A DNA stretch of 10,539 nucleotides from Campylobacterota bacterium (GCA_013154075.1 JAADDG010000037.1:1-10539); one strand, 5' to 3'; shown: positions 1-7,104, counted from the stretch's first letter. Notes: generated from the letters alone by a model not told the origin. Numbers and translations: made by a program.

Positions 1-45
1 TTCTGAACCGCAATCAGATGCTCTATCCAGCTGAGCTATAGGCGC
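1..45 (-). tRNA. tRNA-Arg (anticodon GCG), 5' portion, cut by window edge
   Basis: Read on the minus strand from 45 to 1 this gives a 7-base acceptor strand starting GCGCCTA, TA at positions 8-9, a D arm (GCTC / GAGC around AGCTGGATA), and an anticodon stem TCTGA/TCAGA around the loop TTGCGGT. The anticodon is therefore GCG, which reads CGC (and CGU by wobble), giving arginine. The variable loop, T arm and acceptor 3' strand lie left of the window. The 3' end points away from the rest of the window. Confidence 0.93.
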
Positions 46-59
46 ATTTTGAAAAAGAG

Positions 60-65
60 ATTCTA
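60..65 (-). promoter_or_regulatory. Possible -10 box of the tRNA-Arg gene
   Basis: The minus strand reads TAGAAT here, 14 bases before the first tRNA base. That would place the transcription start near 53 with a leader of about 8 bases. No convincing -35 is visible. The region expected to hold it is occupied by the inverted repeat at 77-106. Confidence 0.4.
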
Positions 66-76
66 CCTTGAAATTG

Positions 77-106
77 CTTAAAGTAAGATATTTTATTTAC
101 TTTAAG
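77..106. repeat. Perfect 10-bp inverted repeat between divergent genes
   Basis: CTTAAAGTAA (77-86) and TTACTTTAAG (97-106) are exact reverse complements separated by 10 bases, so the arm centres are 20 bp apart, about two helical turns. It lies between the minus-strand tRNA and the plus-strand beta-helix gene and covers the -35 region expected for the tRNA promoter. The geometry fits a dimeric regulator's operator. It could also be a weak hairpin, but no T tract follows directly on either side. Confidence 0.5.
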
Positions 107-154
107 ATAATATATTTTTTCGTTTTGCTAATATCGAAAAAAGCTTAAATTAGT

Positions 155-160
155 TATAAT
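155..160 (+). promoter_or_regulatory. Probable -10 box (TATAAT) of the beta-helix gene
   Basis: A perfect TATAAT sits 60 bases before the ATG at 221. No -35 hexamer is seen upstream, only AT-rich sequence, which is usual for sigma-70 promoters in Campylobacter and relatives. The implied leader is about 50 bases and ends in the Shine-Dalgarno AGGGG at 211-215. Confidence 0.55.
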
Positions 161-220
161 TATTCCCGTTTTTCTTAAATGAGAAATTTAGAGAAATATG
201 AATTTTATTAAGGGGTATTT

Positions 221-2794
221 ATGAAAAAACTTTTAGGATTATTATTTTTTAGTTTACTTTTTAGTAAAAATGTTTTAGCTTCTATGTACTTCGTTACAAC
301 GGACGAGAATGAAAGCATTAAAATCTTAGATGAAAATAATATATCTAAACTATTAAGTTTAAAAGATTTGATTAGTTCTTTGCAGGATGGAGACGAGGTT
401 CTTTTCGAGAGAGGTAAGCGCTTTAAAAGTAGTATAGATATTGTCGGTAAAAGCAATATAACTTTAAGAGCTTACGGAGATGTGAATGAATCTTTGCCCG
501 TTATATACATAAAAGATAAAATAGATATCGATTCTAAAGATTTGGAGATAGTCTATCCGAGAGATTTCGGAGAGATTTTTGATGACGATAGCTGGAAGAA
601 TCTGACTTTGGAGTTTAATAAGGTTTTTTCGAACCTCGCTACGTTTGTAAGAGATAGCATAGCAAAATCCTTTAGCGATGTTGAAAATAAAGTATATGAG
701 ATTATGAGGTTTAAATTTCCTTTTTATAAATATAGCGGTTTTGATTACAAAGCTATGCGTCTTTGGATAGGCAAGAAGGAGATTTTAAAAGCTATGCTTT
801 TTGAAGAGTTAAATTGCGATGATTGCGAGTATAAAATCAGATGGTTTTATGAACCAAGCGGCAATTATCTTTATATTTTCAGCATGAGCGATAAGATAGA
901 GTTGAAATATTATATAAACAATCTTTACATAAATAATACCAACTATTTTACTATCAAAATTTCAAACAGCAAAAATATTAAGATTAATGGTTTGGATGTT
1001 AGAGACGGTAAATATTCCATAGCCGTTAGAGCGAGCGAGGATGTGAATATAACGGATTCCGTTATAGGGAAAGATGCCTATATCGGAATTTATGCGATGA
1101 ATGATATAAATGATTTTACGATTCCTTCAAAAAGAATTGTCATAGATCACTGTTTGATAGATAGTGATTTTAAGTTCGATTATAGATTTACTTCTTTGAG
1201 AAATTCTCAGGACGGAGTTTTCTTTTTGAATAATGTAAAAGATAGTGTCGTTAAAAATTGTAAATTTTCTCATTGGGGACATACCGGAGTGAATTTATCG
1301 GTTTCCGATAAGAAGACGATAGAACAGTATGATATAAACAGCTCTTTGGTGAAGGTTGAGAGAAACAGAATTTTTCATAATACTTTCGACGGTGTGGATA
1401 TGCCGTATATGAGAGCGGTTAGTTTCGATAATATAGGGTGTGAAAATAATATTTTTTATCAAAATGTCATAAAAAATATGAAAGTTAGAAGCCAGATAAA
1501 CGGTAGCAATAATGTAGTTAGATACAATATCGTTTATAATATAAGAAATTCTCAAGTCAAAATCGATCAAGGATACGGTAGCGGGCAGGGTTTTCAATTT
1601 GAGGCTTATGGGGATGATGATCATGTAAATCTCTCTTACGGTAACGTGATAGAGAAAAATTTGATTATGAAAACGGATGAGGCGGCCGTCTCTATAAGCA
1701 GTAGAGAGGGGTATGGAGATATCGAAGATAATAATATAAGTGACAATATAATAATAGATTGCGGAAATAATATTTTTCAAAATATTAAAAAAGATTATAA
1801 TAAAACGCCTTTCGATATCATAGATATAAACGATAACTACTCTACCATTAAAGGAAACAATTTCATCTCCAACAAAATTTATACCCCTTATGATGAGGCT
1901 TTCGTATTTTATCGAGGTGATCTTTTGAGTATAGATAATTTCAATAAATATGATAAAGACGGAGATGTAATAGAAGGCAATATTCTTTTTACCGGTATTG
2001 ATGTGAAAAAGATGGACGAAATAGATTATGATGCCGATAATTTTGTTTTGGATGATAAATATCTCTATATTTATAGGCTTTATTTGAATGTTTTCAAAAG
2101 AGTTCCCGATCTTGGGGGGCTTTTATATTGGAGAGATTTGATAGCCGATAGTAACGTTAGTGATTCGAATACCTCTTTAAAGAGCGCCTTATCGATTGCG
2201 AAATCATTTTTCTTCTCTCATGAGATGGAGGAGGCCAATTTGAGTGTGCCGGAGTATATAGAGAGGCTCTATAACACTCTTTTAAATAGAAAATCGGATA
2301 AAGAGGGATTTGAGTATTGGCTTGGAGTGGTGGAGAATAACGATATCAAAAAAGAGGTTATCTTCTATAAATTCGTTATGTCCGATGAGTTTAAAAAACT
2401 AAACGAAGAGTATAAAATAAAGACATATTTTTCAAAGGATCTTTTAGATTCGTTTGTGGAGAGACTTTATTTGCTTATTTTGGATAGAGTTTTTGACGAG
2501 AAAGGAAGAGATTATTGGGTTGGAGAACTTGAAAGTGGATCTAAAAGCGCTTCTTTAGTGGTTAAGAACTTTTTTCATTCCAAAGAGTTTCTCGATAAAA
2601 ACGTAAGTGACGAAAGATTCGTTTATTTGGCTTATATGTCGATTTTAGACAGAGCACCCGATAAAGAAGGTGCTTCTTTTTGGGTATCTAAGCTTGAGAG
2701 CAACACTACAAGAGACGAGATACTGGATAGCTTTTTGAACTCTACCGAATTTCAAAATCTGGCAAAAGAGTATTCTATCCCTAATATAAAATAA
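221..2794 (+). CDS. Secreted right-handed beta-helix protein with four C-terminal DUF4214 repeats
   Basis: This is an 857-residue protein. The ATG is supported by AGGGG 5 bases upstream and by a signal peptide (KK, hydrophobic core, likely cut after LAS near residue 21). Residues about 240-560 contain many short N/D-rich rungs with V/I/N spacing (for example NSKNIKINGLDV and NNVVRYNIVYNI), typical of right-handed parallel beta-helix proteins, a fold used by polysaccharide lyases and mannuronan C5-epimerases. Residues about 614-857 hold four copies of the DUF4214 pattern LY..(L/V)..R..D..G..(Y/F)W, starting near 616, 679, 745 and 800. Residues 22-230 are unassigned. The O-acyltransferase genes downstream suggest that the substrate or ligand is a surface polysaccharide; lyase, epimerase and adhesin are all possible. 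I cannot point to catalytic residues. Confidence 0.85.
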   Translation: MKKLLGLLFFSLLFSKNVLASMYFVTTDENESIKILDENNISKLLSLKDLISSLQDGDEVLFERGKRFKSSIDIVGKSNITLRAYGDVNESLPVIYIKDKIDIDSKDLEIVYPRDFGEIFDDDSWKNLTLEFNKVFSNLATFVRDSIAKSFSDVENKVYEIMRFKFPFYKYSGFDYKAMRLWIGKKEILKAMLFEELNCDDCEYKIRWFYEPSGNYLYIFSMSDKIELKYYINNLYINNTNYFTIKISNSKNIKINGLDVRDGKYSIAVRASEDVNITDSVIGKDAYIGIYAMNDINDFTIPSKRIVIDHCLIDSDFKFDYRFTSLRNSQDGVFFLNNVKDSVVKNCKFSHWGHTGVNLSVSDKKTIEQYDINSSLVKVERNRIFHNTFDGVDMPYMRAVSFDNIGCENNIFYQNVIKNMKVRSQINGSNNVVRYNIVYNIRNSQVKIDQGYGSGQGFQFEAYGDDDHVNLSYGNVIEKNLIMKTDEAAVSISSREGYGDIEDNNISDNIIIDCGNNIFQNIKKDYNKTPFDIIDINDNYSTIKGNNFISNKIYTPYDEAFVFYRGDLLSIDNFNKYDKDGDVIEGNILFTGIDVKKMDEIDYDADNFVLDDKYLYIYRLYLNVFKRVPDLGGLLYWRDLIADSNVSDSNTSLKSALSIAKSFFFSHEMEEANLSVPEYIERLYNTLLNRKSDKEGFEYWLGVVENNDIKKEVIFYKFVMSDEFKKLNEEYKIKTYFSKDLLDSFVERLYLLILDRVFDEKGRDYWVGELESGSKSASLVVKNFFHSKEFLDKNVSDERFVYLAYMSILDRAPDKEGASFWVSKLESNTTRDEILDSFLNSTEFQNLAKEYSIPNIK

Positions 2795-2802
2795 CTTTTA
2801 CG

Positions 2803-2830
2803 AAAGGAAGATAAACTCTTCCTTTTCTTT
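2803..2830 (+). terminator. Rho-independent terminator after the beta-helix gene
   Basis: AAAGGAAG (2803-2810) pairs perfectly with CTTCCTTT (2818-2825) around a 7-base loop and is followed by T-rich sequence. It starts 8 bases after the stop codon. This argues that the beta-helix gene is transcribed separately from the acyltransferase genes. Confidence 0.65.
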
Positions 2831-2930
2831 CCGTTTGTAAGCTTTTGGACTCTTTTTTGTTTTAAGACTACTTTTCTATCTTTCTGATTAAAAATAATTA
2901 AATTTAAGAATTAATTTTTAATTTTTTCGT

Positions 2931-2936
2931 TATACT
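2931..2936 (+). promoter_or_regulatory. Probable -10 box (TATACT) of the MBOAT/SGNH pair
   Basis: TATACT preceded by CGT lies 59 bases before the ATG at 2996, in a very AT-rich context without a clear -35. Together with the upstream terminator it gives the two acyltransferase genes their own transcript. Confidence 0.5.
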
Positions 2937-2955
2937 TATAGCTGAATTGAAAGAT

Positions 2956-2977
2956 TAGATATTATTTTTAATATCTA
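2956..2977 (+). other. AU-rich hairpin in the 5' leader of the MBOAT gene
   Basis: TAGATATTA (2956-2964) and TAATATCTA (2969-2977) form a perfect 9-bp stem with a TTTT loop. It lies between the -10 box and the Shine-Dalgarno AAGGAT (2985-2990). It is mostly A-U pairs, so stability would be low. It could be a dyad operator in DNA, an RNA element near the ribosome site, or chance in AT-rich sequence. Confidence 0.35.
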
Positions 2978-2995
2978 TCTAAAAAAGGATTCGGC

Positions 2996-4456
2996 ATGCT
3001 TTTTAATTCATACGAATTTATATTTGTTTTTTTACCAATATCCTTTTTTATCTATTTTTATTTAAATAGTCTAAAAAAATTCAAAGAAGCTAAACTTTTT
3101 CTTCTATTTGCTTCTCTATTTTTTTATAGTTGGTGGAATGTCGCCTATTTACCTTTGATTTTAGGCTCTATGGTTTTTAACTATATAGTGGGAACTAAAC
3201 TTTCCGATATCAAACATAATGATAATAACTATAAAAGAATCTTATTAACTTTTGGAATAATAAGTAATATTTTTTTATTGGGATATTTTAAGTATTCGGA
3301 TTTTTTCATAGAGAATATAAATTTTCTAACGGGAGAGAATATTCCCCTTTTGCATTTGGCTTTGCCTCTTGCCATAAGCTTTTTTACGTTTCAGCAAATC
3401 GCCTATTTGGTGGATAGTTATAGAGGTGAGACGAGAGAGTACGATTTTTTGAATTATGCGGTATTTGTCACTTTCTTTCCGCAGCTTATAGCCGGGCCTA
3501 TTGTTCATCACAAAGAGATGATGCCGCAATTTGAAGATATCAAAACAAAATATATAAATTATAAAAATATAGCTTTAGGACTATCCATTTTCGCTTTGGG
3601 ACTTTTTAAGAAAGTGGCTATCGCGGATACGCTTTCTGTTTATGCGAACGAGGGTTTCAATCTCTCTACGGAGCTTAAGTTTATAGAGGCTTGGGTTACT
3701 TCGCTCTCTTACACTTTTCAGCTCTATTTCGATTTTAGCGGTTATACTGATATGGCCATAGGGGCGGCTTTGCTTTTTAATATCAAGCTTCCTATAAATT
3801 TCAATAGCCCCTATAAAGCCGTAAATATTCAAGATTTCTGGAGAAGATGGCATATAACGCTAAGCAGATTTCTAAGAGATTATGTCTATATTCCTTTGGG
3901 AGGAAGCAAAAAGGGAGATTTGTTAACTTATAGAAATCTTTTTTTGACGTTTTTGATAGGAGGTATTTGGCACGGAGCGGGATGGACTTTTGTGGTTTGG
4001 GGAGCTTTGCACGGAATAGCTATGGTAATTCATAGAATTTGGAGTAGATTTAAAATAAAAATGAATAGATTTTTGGCTTGGTTTATAACTTTCAATTTCG
4101 TAAATATTGCATGGGTGTTTTTTAGAGCTAAGGATTTTGAAGACGCTTTGAAAGTTTTAAAAGGAATGTTCGCTTTAGACGGAGTTATTTTGCCATATTC
4201 TCTTTCTGAAAAATTTGCTTTTTTAGCCGATTATGGAATAGAGTTCAATAGAATTATGCCCAATATCGATGCCGGGAAAGAGGTGATTTTGATGCTTTTT
4301 GCGGTGGGTGCGGTGGCTCTGTTTGCTAAAAACAGTTATGAGTTTTTAATTAATTTCAAACCAAAAAGAGTCTATTTGGTTTTTACGAGTTTTCTTTTGG
4401 CCGTAGCTATTTTGAAACTCAATCAAATTTCGGAGTTTTTGTATTTTAACTTTTAG
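2996..4456 (+). CDS. MBOAT-family membrane O-acyltransferase (AlgI-like)
   Basis: This 486-residue polytopic membrane protein has the length and layout of AlgI-type enzymes, which pass acetyl groups across the inner membrane for O-acetylation of exported polysaccharide. The start is supported by AAGGAT 5 bases before the ATG. Family signatures include the N-terminal LFNSYEFIFVFLPI, the FWRRWHITLSRFLRDY motif (H286) and IGGIWHGAGWTF with the presumed catalytic His326. The following gene begins 9 bases after the stop, its Shine-Dalgarno overlaps the stop, and the two are surely co-transcribed. DltB (teichoic acid) and PatA (peptidoglycan) are relatives. No dltA or dltC is present, and the neighbouring beta-helix protein favours an exopolysaccharide or surface-glycan substrate. 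The exact polymer is unknown. Confidence 0.93.
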   Translation: MLFNSYEFIFVFLPISFFIYFYLNSLKKFKEAKLFLLFASLFFYSWWNVAYLPLILGSMVFNYIVGTKLSDIKHNDNNYKRILLTFGIISNIFLLGYFKYSDFFIENINFLTGENIPLLHLALPLAISFFTFQQIAYLVDSYRGETREYDFLNYAVFVTFFPQLIAGPIVHHKEMMPQFEDIKTKYINYKNIALGLSIFALGLFKKVAIADTLSVYANEGFNLSTELKFIEAWVTSLSYTFQLYFDFSGYTDMAIGAALLFNIKLPINFNSPYKAVNIQDFWRRWHITLSRFLRDYVYIPLGGSKKGDLLTYRNLFLTFLIGGIWHGAGWTFVVWGALHGIAMVIHRIWSRFKIKMNRFLAWFITFNFVNIAWVFFRAKDFEDALKVLKGMFALDGVILPYSLSEKFAFLADYGIEFNRIMPNIDAGKEVILMLFAVGAVALFAKNSYEFLINFKPKRVYLVFTSFLLAVAILKLNQISEFLYFNF

Positions 4457-4465
4457 GAAAATTTA

Positions 4466-5539
4466 ATGGTATGGAAGAGATACGTAGTCGGAGTGGCGCT
4501 TTTAACTTTCAGTTTCATATTTTTGGTAGCTGCCTTAAACTACGTAATCGATCCGTACTATATTTTTCATAGCGAATTTTTAAAAACCAATGAATATATC
4601 AATGAGAGATACAATAAAGTAGAATATCTAAGAAAAGCTCACACGAAATACAACTCTTACATTTTCGGATCTTCGAGAGCCTCTTGTTTGGTAAACGAGG
4701 ATTTTGAGAGATATATTCCAAACAGCCGTTTTTACAATATGACCATGAGTGTAGCTACTTTGAGCGAAGAGAGCAGAATATTGGTTTTTATGATAAAAAA
4801 CGGTTATAAGATAGATAATATCATTTTATCGGTGGATATGGATATCAATCTTCATTACGATTTTCATAATAACGACTATTTAAGGTATAACCACTATTTG
4901 ATTACGAAGGAAAATCCTCTGCTTTTTTATTATAGATATTTAAGCGCTTTTTCTTATGAGGTGATGTGGGATAAGATAGAGGTAAATTTGGGAAAGAGAG
5001 AAAAGAGTCCTCACGCTTTTTACGATTTGGAAAATTCCGGCAGATTTTTTTTCAAAACTCAAGAGAAGAAGATAGCGAAAGATCAAAAGGCTTATATCAA
5101 AAGCGTACTGGATTTGAATATAAATAAAGTCTCGAGAGTGATAGTTTTGAAAGATAAAATTTTTGAAAAAAATATGGAAGCTTACAAAAATATCGTCTCT
5201 CTTTGCAAAAAACACGATATAAATCTTATAGTTTTGATTCCTCCTCACAACTATAACGTTATGAACAAAATGGATATAAATAGCTATTTGACTCTTTTAA
5301 AAAGAATGGCTGAGATTTATCCTTTTTGGAACTTTAGCGGTTATAATAGAGTTACTATGGATAATAGATATTTTTATGAAAGCGTTCACTTTAGACCTAT
5401 TGTTAGTCCTTGGATAGCGGATAGGATTTTTGGAAAAGGCGATAAGGATTTTGGAGAGTATGTTACTAAAGATAATATAGATAATTATATCATTAAAAAG
5501 AAAAAAGAGATCAAAGAAGCCGAGAAAAAGTGGCTTTAA
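4466..5539 (+). CDS. Membrane-anchored SGNH-hydrolase-like protein, partner of the MBOAT acyltransferase
   Basis: This 357-residue protein has one N-terminal transmembrane segment (about residues 7-27) and a periplasmic body. FGSSR at 67-71 looks like SGNH block I, with Ser70 the likely nucleophile. LIPPHNYN (about 257-264) fits a central block, and ESVHFRP (305-311) at the C-terminal end supplies His308. The acidic residue three before that His is Glu305, where DxxH is usual. Nucleophile-first order matches canonical SGNH enzymes and DltD, not AlgJ/AlgX, where a DxH motif precedes the Ser. The predicted role is to transfer the acyl group delivered by the upstream MBOAT protein onto a glycan. 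The sequence is divergent, so catalysis is inferred. No clear terminator follows. Confidence 0.8.
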   Translation: MVWKRYVVGVALLTFSFIFLVAALNYVIDPYYIFHSEFLKTNEYINERYNKVEYLRKAHTKYNSYIFGSSRASCLVNEDFERYIPNSRFYNMTMSVATLSEESRILVFMIKNGYKIDNIILSVDMDINLHYDFHNNDYLRYNHYLITKENPLLFYYRYLSAFSYEVMWDKIEVNLGKREKSPHAFYDLENSGRFFFKTQEKKIAKDQKAYIKSVLDLNINKVSRVIVLKDKIFEKNMEAYKNIVSLCKKHDINLIVLIPPHNYNVMNKMDINSYLTLLKRMAEIYPFWNFSGYNRVTMDNRYFYESVHFRPIVSPWIADRIFGKGDKDFGEYVTKDNIDNYIIKKKKEIKEAEKKWL

Positions 5540-5567
5540 TAAAATCGAACTTTTCATCTTCTAACGA

Positions 5568-5609
5568 CTCCTTTTTATTAACACTGCGCTAACACTTCTT
5601 AATCATAAT
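5568..5609 (+). promoter_or_regulatory. Promoter with tandem TAACACT operator, upstream of the Cyc2-like gene
   Basis: CTCC (5568-5571), then TAACACT at 5579-5585 and again at 5590-5596, 11 bp apart (same helical face), then a -10 candidate CATAAT at 5604-5609. The upstream heptamer overlaps the place of a -35 box and the downstream one lies in the spacer. Heptamer direct repeats at this spacing are typical of OmpR-type response regulators, but no regulator gene is in view. The same layout, with identical spacing, precedes the minus-strand gene at 7425. A weaker alternative -10 is TATAGG at 5615-5620. Confidence 0.65.
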
Positions 5610-5660
5610 TTCATTATAGGTTTTTAAAGGTGAGGGGTAAAAACGAAAAAGGAGTTTGAG

Positions 5661-7070
5661 ATGAATTTTGATAGAGTATTTGGGCTTTCTATAGCTTGGG
5701 CTACTTTGTTTACTACTTCTTTATGGGCGACACCCGAATTTGCGAGAGAACAAAACGCACAATGTTCGGTTTGCCATTCCAATATTCCTATGCTAAATGA
5801 AACCGGTAGGGAATTTTTAAGAAACGGTTTTAGGTTTTCGTCCGATGATCCTACAAGTATTCATAATATGTTAAAAGGCAAAAGTGACGGATCGAGACAT
5901 ATTCCTTTAGCTTTGATGTTAAGACAAAGTTACTCTTCAAATAACCACAAGGTCAGTGAGAAAGTCAAACTATATGCGGGTGGTACGCTTACTAAGAATG
6001 TTTCGTTTTTCGGCGTTACTCAAAAAGTATATAATCATCAAAGTAACTCCAACGCACCCGATTATTTTGAGCAAAAAGGCTCGAGAGCCTATTTTCAAGT
6101 GAATATGGAAGGCAGTAAGCATGTAGTTAGAGCAGGTTTACTATCTCCCTTCACGCAATTTGGAAATATAGAGAAAAGTTCTGCCGATAGCGGGTTGAAA
6201 GGCGGAGGAAATTCACAAGATCATTCTCAACAGTCCCAACAAGGTTATAATAAAAATAGCTATAGAAATTATAGACAAGGCGGTTACACTCAAGGTCAAG
6301 GAAAAGGTAATGGCCAAGGGCAAGGCCATGGTCAAGGACAAAGTAACGCTCAAGGTCATGGTAGCGGACAAGGCCAAGGTCAGGGACAAGGTCACGGCAG
6401 TGGTCGGCAAGGTCACGGTAATGGTCAAAATCGCTATAAAACACCTCTTCAAATCTCCTCTTTTGCCAAATTTAGAGGTATAGAGTATTCATATTTGTAC
6501 GATTCCAAATGGTTGTTTCTATTCTCTTACGGAACTCCTGTCGATGAATCGAATCAAAACTCTCAAAGCGGACATAATCATAACAGTGGAAATATTGGAA
6601 ACGGAAATTTCGGCTATTATAACTCTTCTCAAAGACAAAATAATTCAAACGATAGATATCAGTTTATAAGCGGTGTCAGATATACTACCGATAGCGGATA
6701 TCATATAGGGCTGATGTATAATAAATTTAGTACCAAACAAGAAAATAGCTTTTCTCTCCTTTTGCCGATAGAAAAGGAGTTTGATAAAGTTATTTGGAAC
6801 TCTACGTTAGTGTATAAAAATAATAAAATTCAAGATGATTATTACGGTATAGAAAACGCTATAAGCTACGCTCTTTCGGAAAACTCTTATATAAGAGCTA
6901 TTTTCAATGCGGATAGAGATGAAAACAGTGATCATAACTACGGATATGCTTTGTCTTATAGCGGTATTTACAAATCTATGGTATTGTTTCATATAACCGC
7001 CGCAAGAAAGGATATGGCTAAAGGCGGAGATGACGATTTGGTAGAAGCTTCTATAAGCCTCTTTTTCTGA
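5661..7070 (+). CDS. Fused monoheme cytochrome c / outer-membrane beta-barrel, Cyc2-like, with Gly/Gln/His-rich insertion
   Basis: This is a 469-residue protein. The ATG follows AAGGAG by 6 bases. A signal peptide ends near LWA (residue 23). One heme site, CSVCH (35-39), sits in the frame PEFAREQNAQCSVCH followed by PMLNETGREFLRNGF, which matches the N-terminus I know from Cyc2-type porin-cytochromes (outer-membrane iron oxidases). The rest is amphipathic strands and ends in LFF, as a transmembrane beta-barrel should. Length is in the Cyc2 range, but residues about 175-265 are a G/Q/N/S/H-rich insertion (core 211-256) and 297-331 a second N/S/H-rich loop, so fewer residues remain for the barrel. 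The inferred role is electron passage between an external donor or acceptor and the periplasm. Iron as substrate is not shown. A porin with an unrelated heme plug is the alternative. Confidence 0.75.
   Translation: MNFDRVFGLSIAWATLFTTSLWATPEFAREQNAQCSVCHSNIPMLNETGREFLRNGFRFSSDDPTSIHNMLKGKSDGSRHIPLALMLRQSYSSNNHKVSEKVKLYAGGTLTKNVSFFGVTQKVYNHQSNSNAPDYFEQKGSRAYFQVNMEGSKHVVRAGLLSPFTQFGNIEKSSADSGLKGGGNSQDHSQQSQQGYNKNSYRNYRQGGYTQGQGKGNGQGQGHGQGQSNAQGHGSGQGQGQGQGHGSGRQGHGNGQNRYKTPLQISSFAKFRGIEYSYLYDSKWLFLFSYGTPVDESNQNSQSGHNHNSGNIGNGNFGYYNSSQRQNNSNDRYQFISGVRYTTDSGYHIGLMYNKFSTKQENSFSLLLPIEKEFDKVIWNSTLVYKNNKIQDDYYGIENAISYALSENSYIRAIFNADRDENSDHNYGYALSYSGIYKSMVLFHITAARKDMAKGGDDDLVEASISLFF
6291..6428 (+). 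repeat. Degenerate CAAGGN hexanucleotide repeats encoding Gln-Gly/His-Gly/Asn-Gly
   Basis: About 140 bases are built from variants of CAAGGT, CAAGGC, CAAGGA, CATGGT and CACGGT, encoding residues 211-256 as alternating G with Q, H, N, S, K and R. Units are multiples of three, so gain or loss of units would keep the frame. The copies differ at third positions, which indicates an old or selected repeat and not a recent expansion. The lack of stops on the complementary strand is a by-product of the repeat. Confidence 0.85.
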
Positions 7071-7071
7071 T

Positions 7072-7099
7072 ATAAGGAAAGCTAAAAAGCTTTCCTTAT
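7072..7099. terminator. Bidirectional terminator between two convergent genes
   Basis: ATAAGGAAAGCT (7072-7083) pairs perfectly with AGCTTTCCTTAT (7088-7099) around an AAAA loop. It begins 2 bases after the stop of the Cyc2-like gene and ends 5 bases before the stop of the opposing small gene. T-tracts on both sides are short (GTTATTT on plus), so termination on each strand is likely but may be incomplete. Confidence 0.75.
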
Positions 7100-7104
7100 G
7101 TTAT

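Noticed and set aside
1..220. tRNA-Arg as the attachment site of a genomic island covering the polysaccharide and porin genes
   Set aside because: The tRNA 3' end points out of the window, no integrase is present, and no copy of the tRNA end was seen further right.
1295..1780. 161-codon minus-strand frame inside the beta-helix gene
   Set aside because: It is antisense to a well-supported gene, has no recognisable domain or ribosome site, and is Ile/Tyr-rich as expected of the complement of AT-rich coding DNA.
2114..2119. Run of six G in the beta-helix gene as a phase-variation tract
   Set aside because: Campylobacter contingency tracts are usually eight or more G; six encodes a normal Gly-Gly in the first DUF4214 repeat.
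2887..2922. ATTAAAAAT / ATTTTTAAT inverted repeat upstream of the MBOAT promoter
   Set aside because: All A/T in a very AT-rich stretch, with an 18-base spacer; expected by chance.
5537..5580. TAATAAAA / TTTTATTA as a terminator after the SGNH gene
   Set aside because: Only A-T pairs, a 28-base loop, and it runs into the TAACACT operator; too weak to call.
6291..6428. CRISPR-like array
   Set aside because: Units are six bases with no unique spacers and lie in frame within a gene.
6151..6452. Long open frames on the minus strand inside the porin gene
   Set aside because: They are produced by the CAAGGN repeat, which lacks stops on the complement; they have no ribosome site and low-complexity products.
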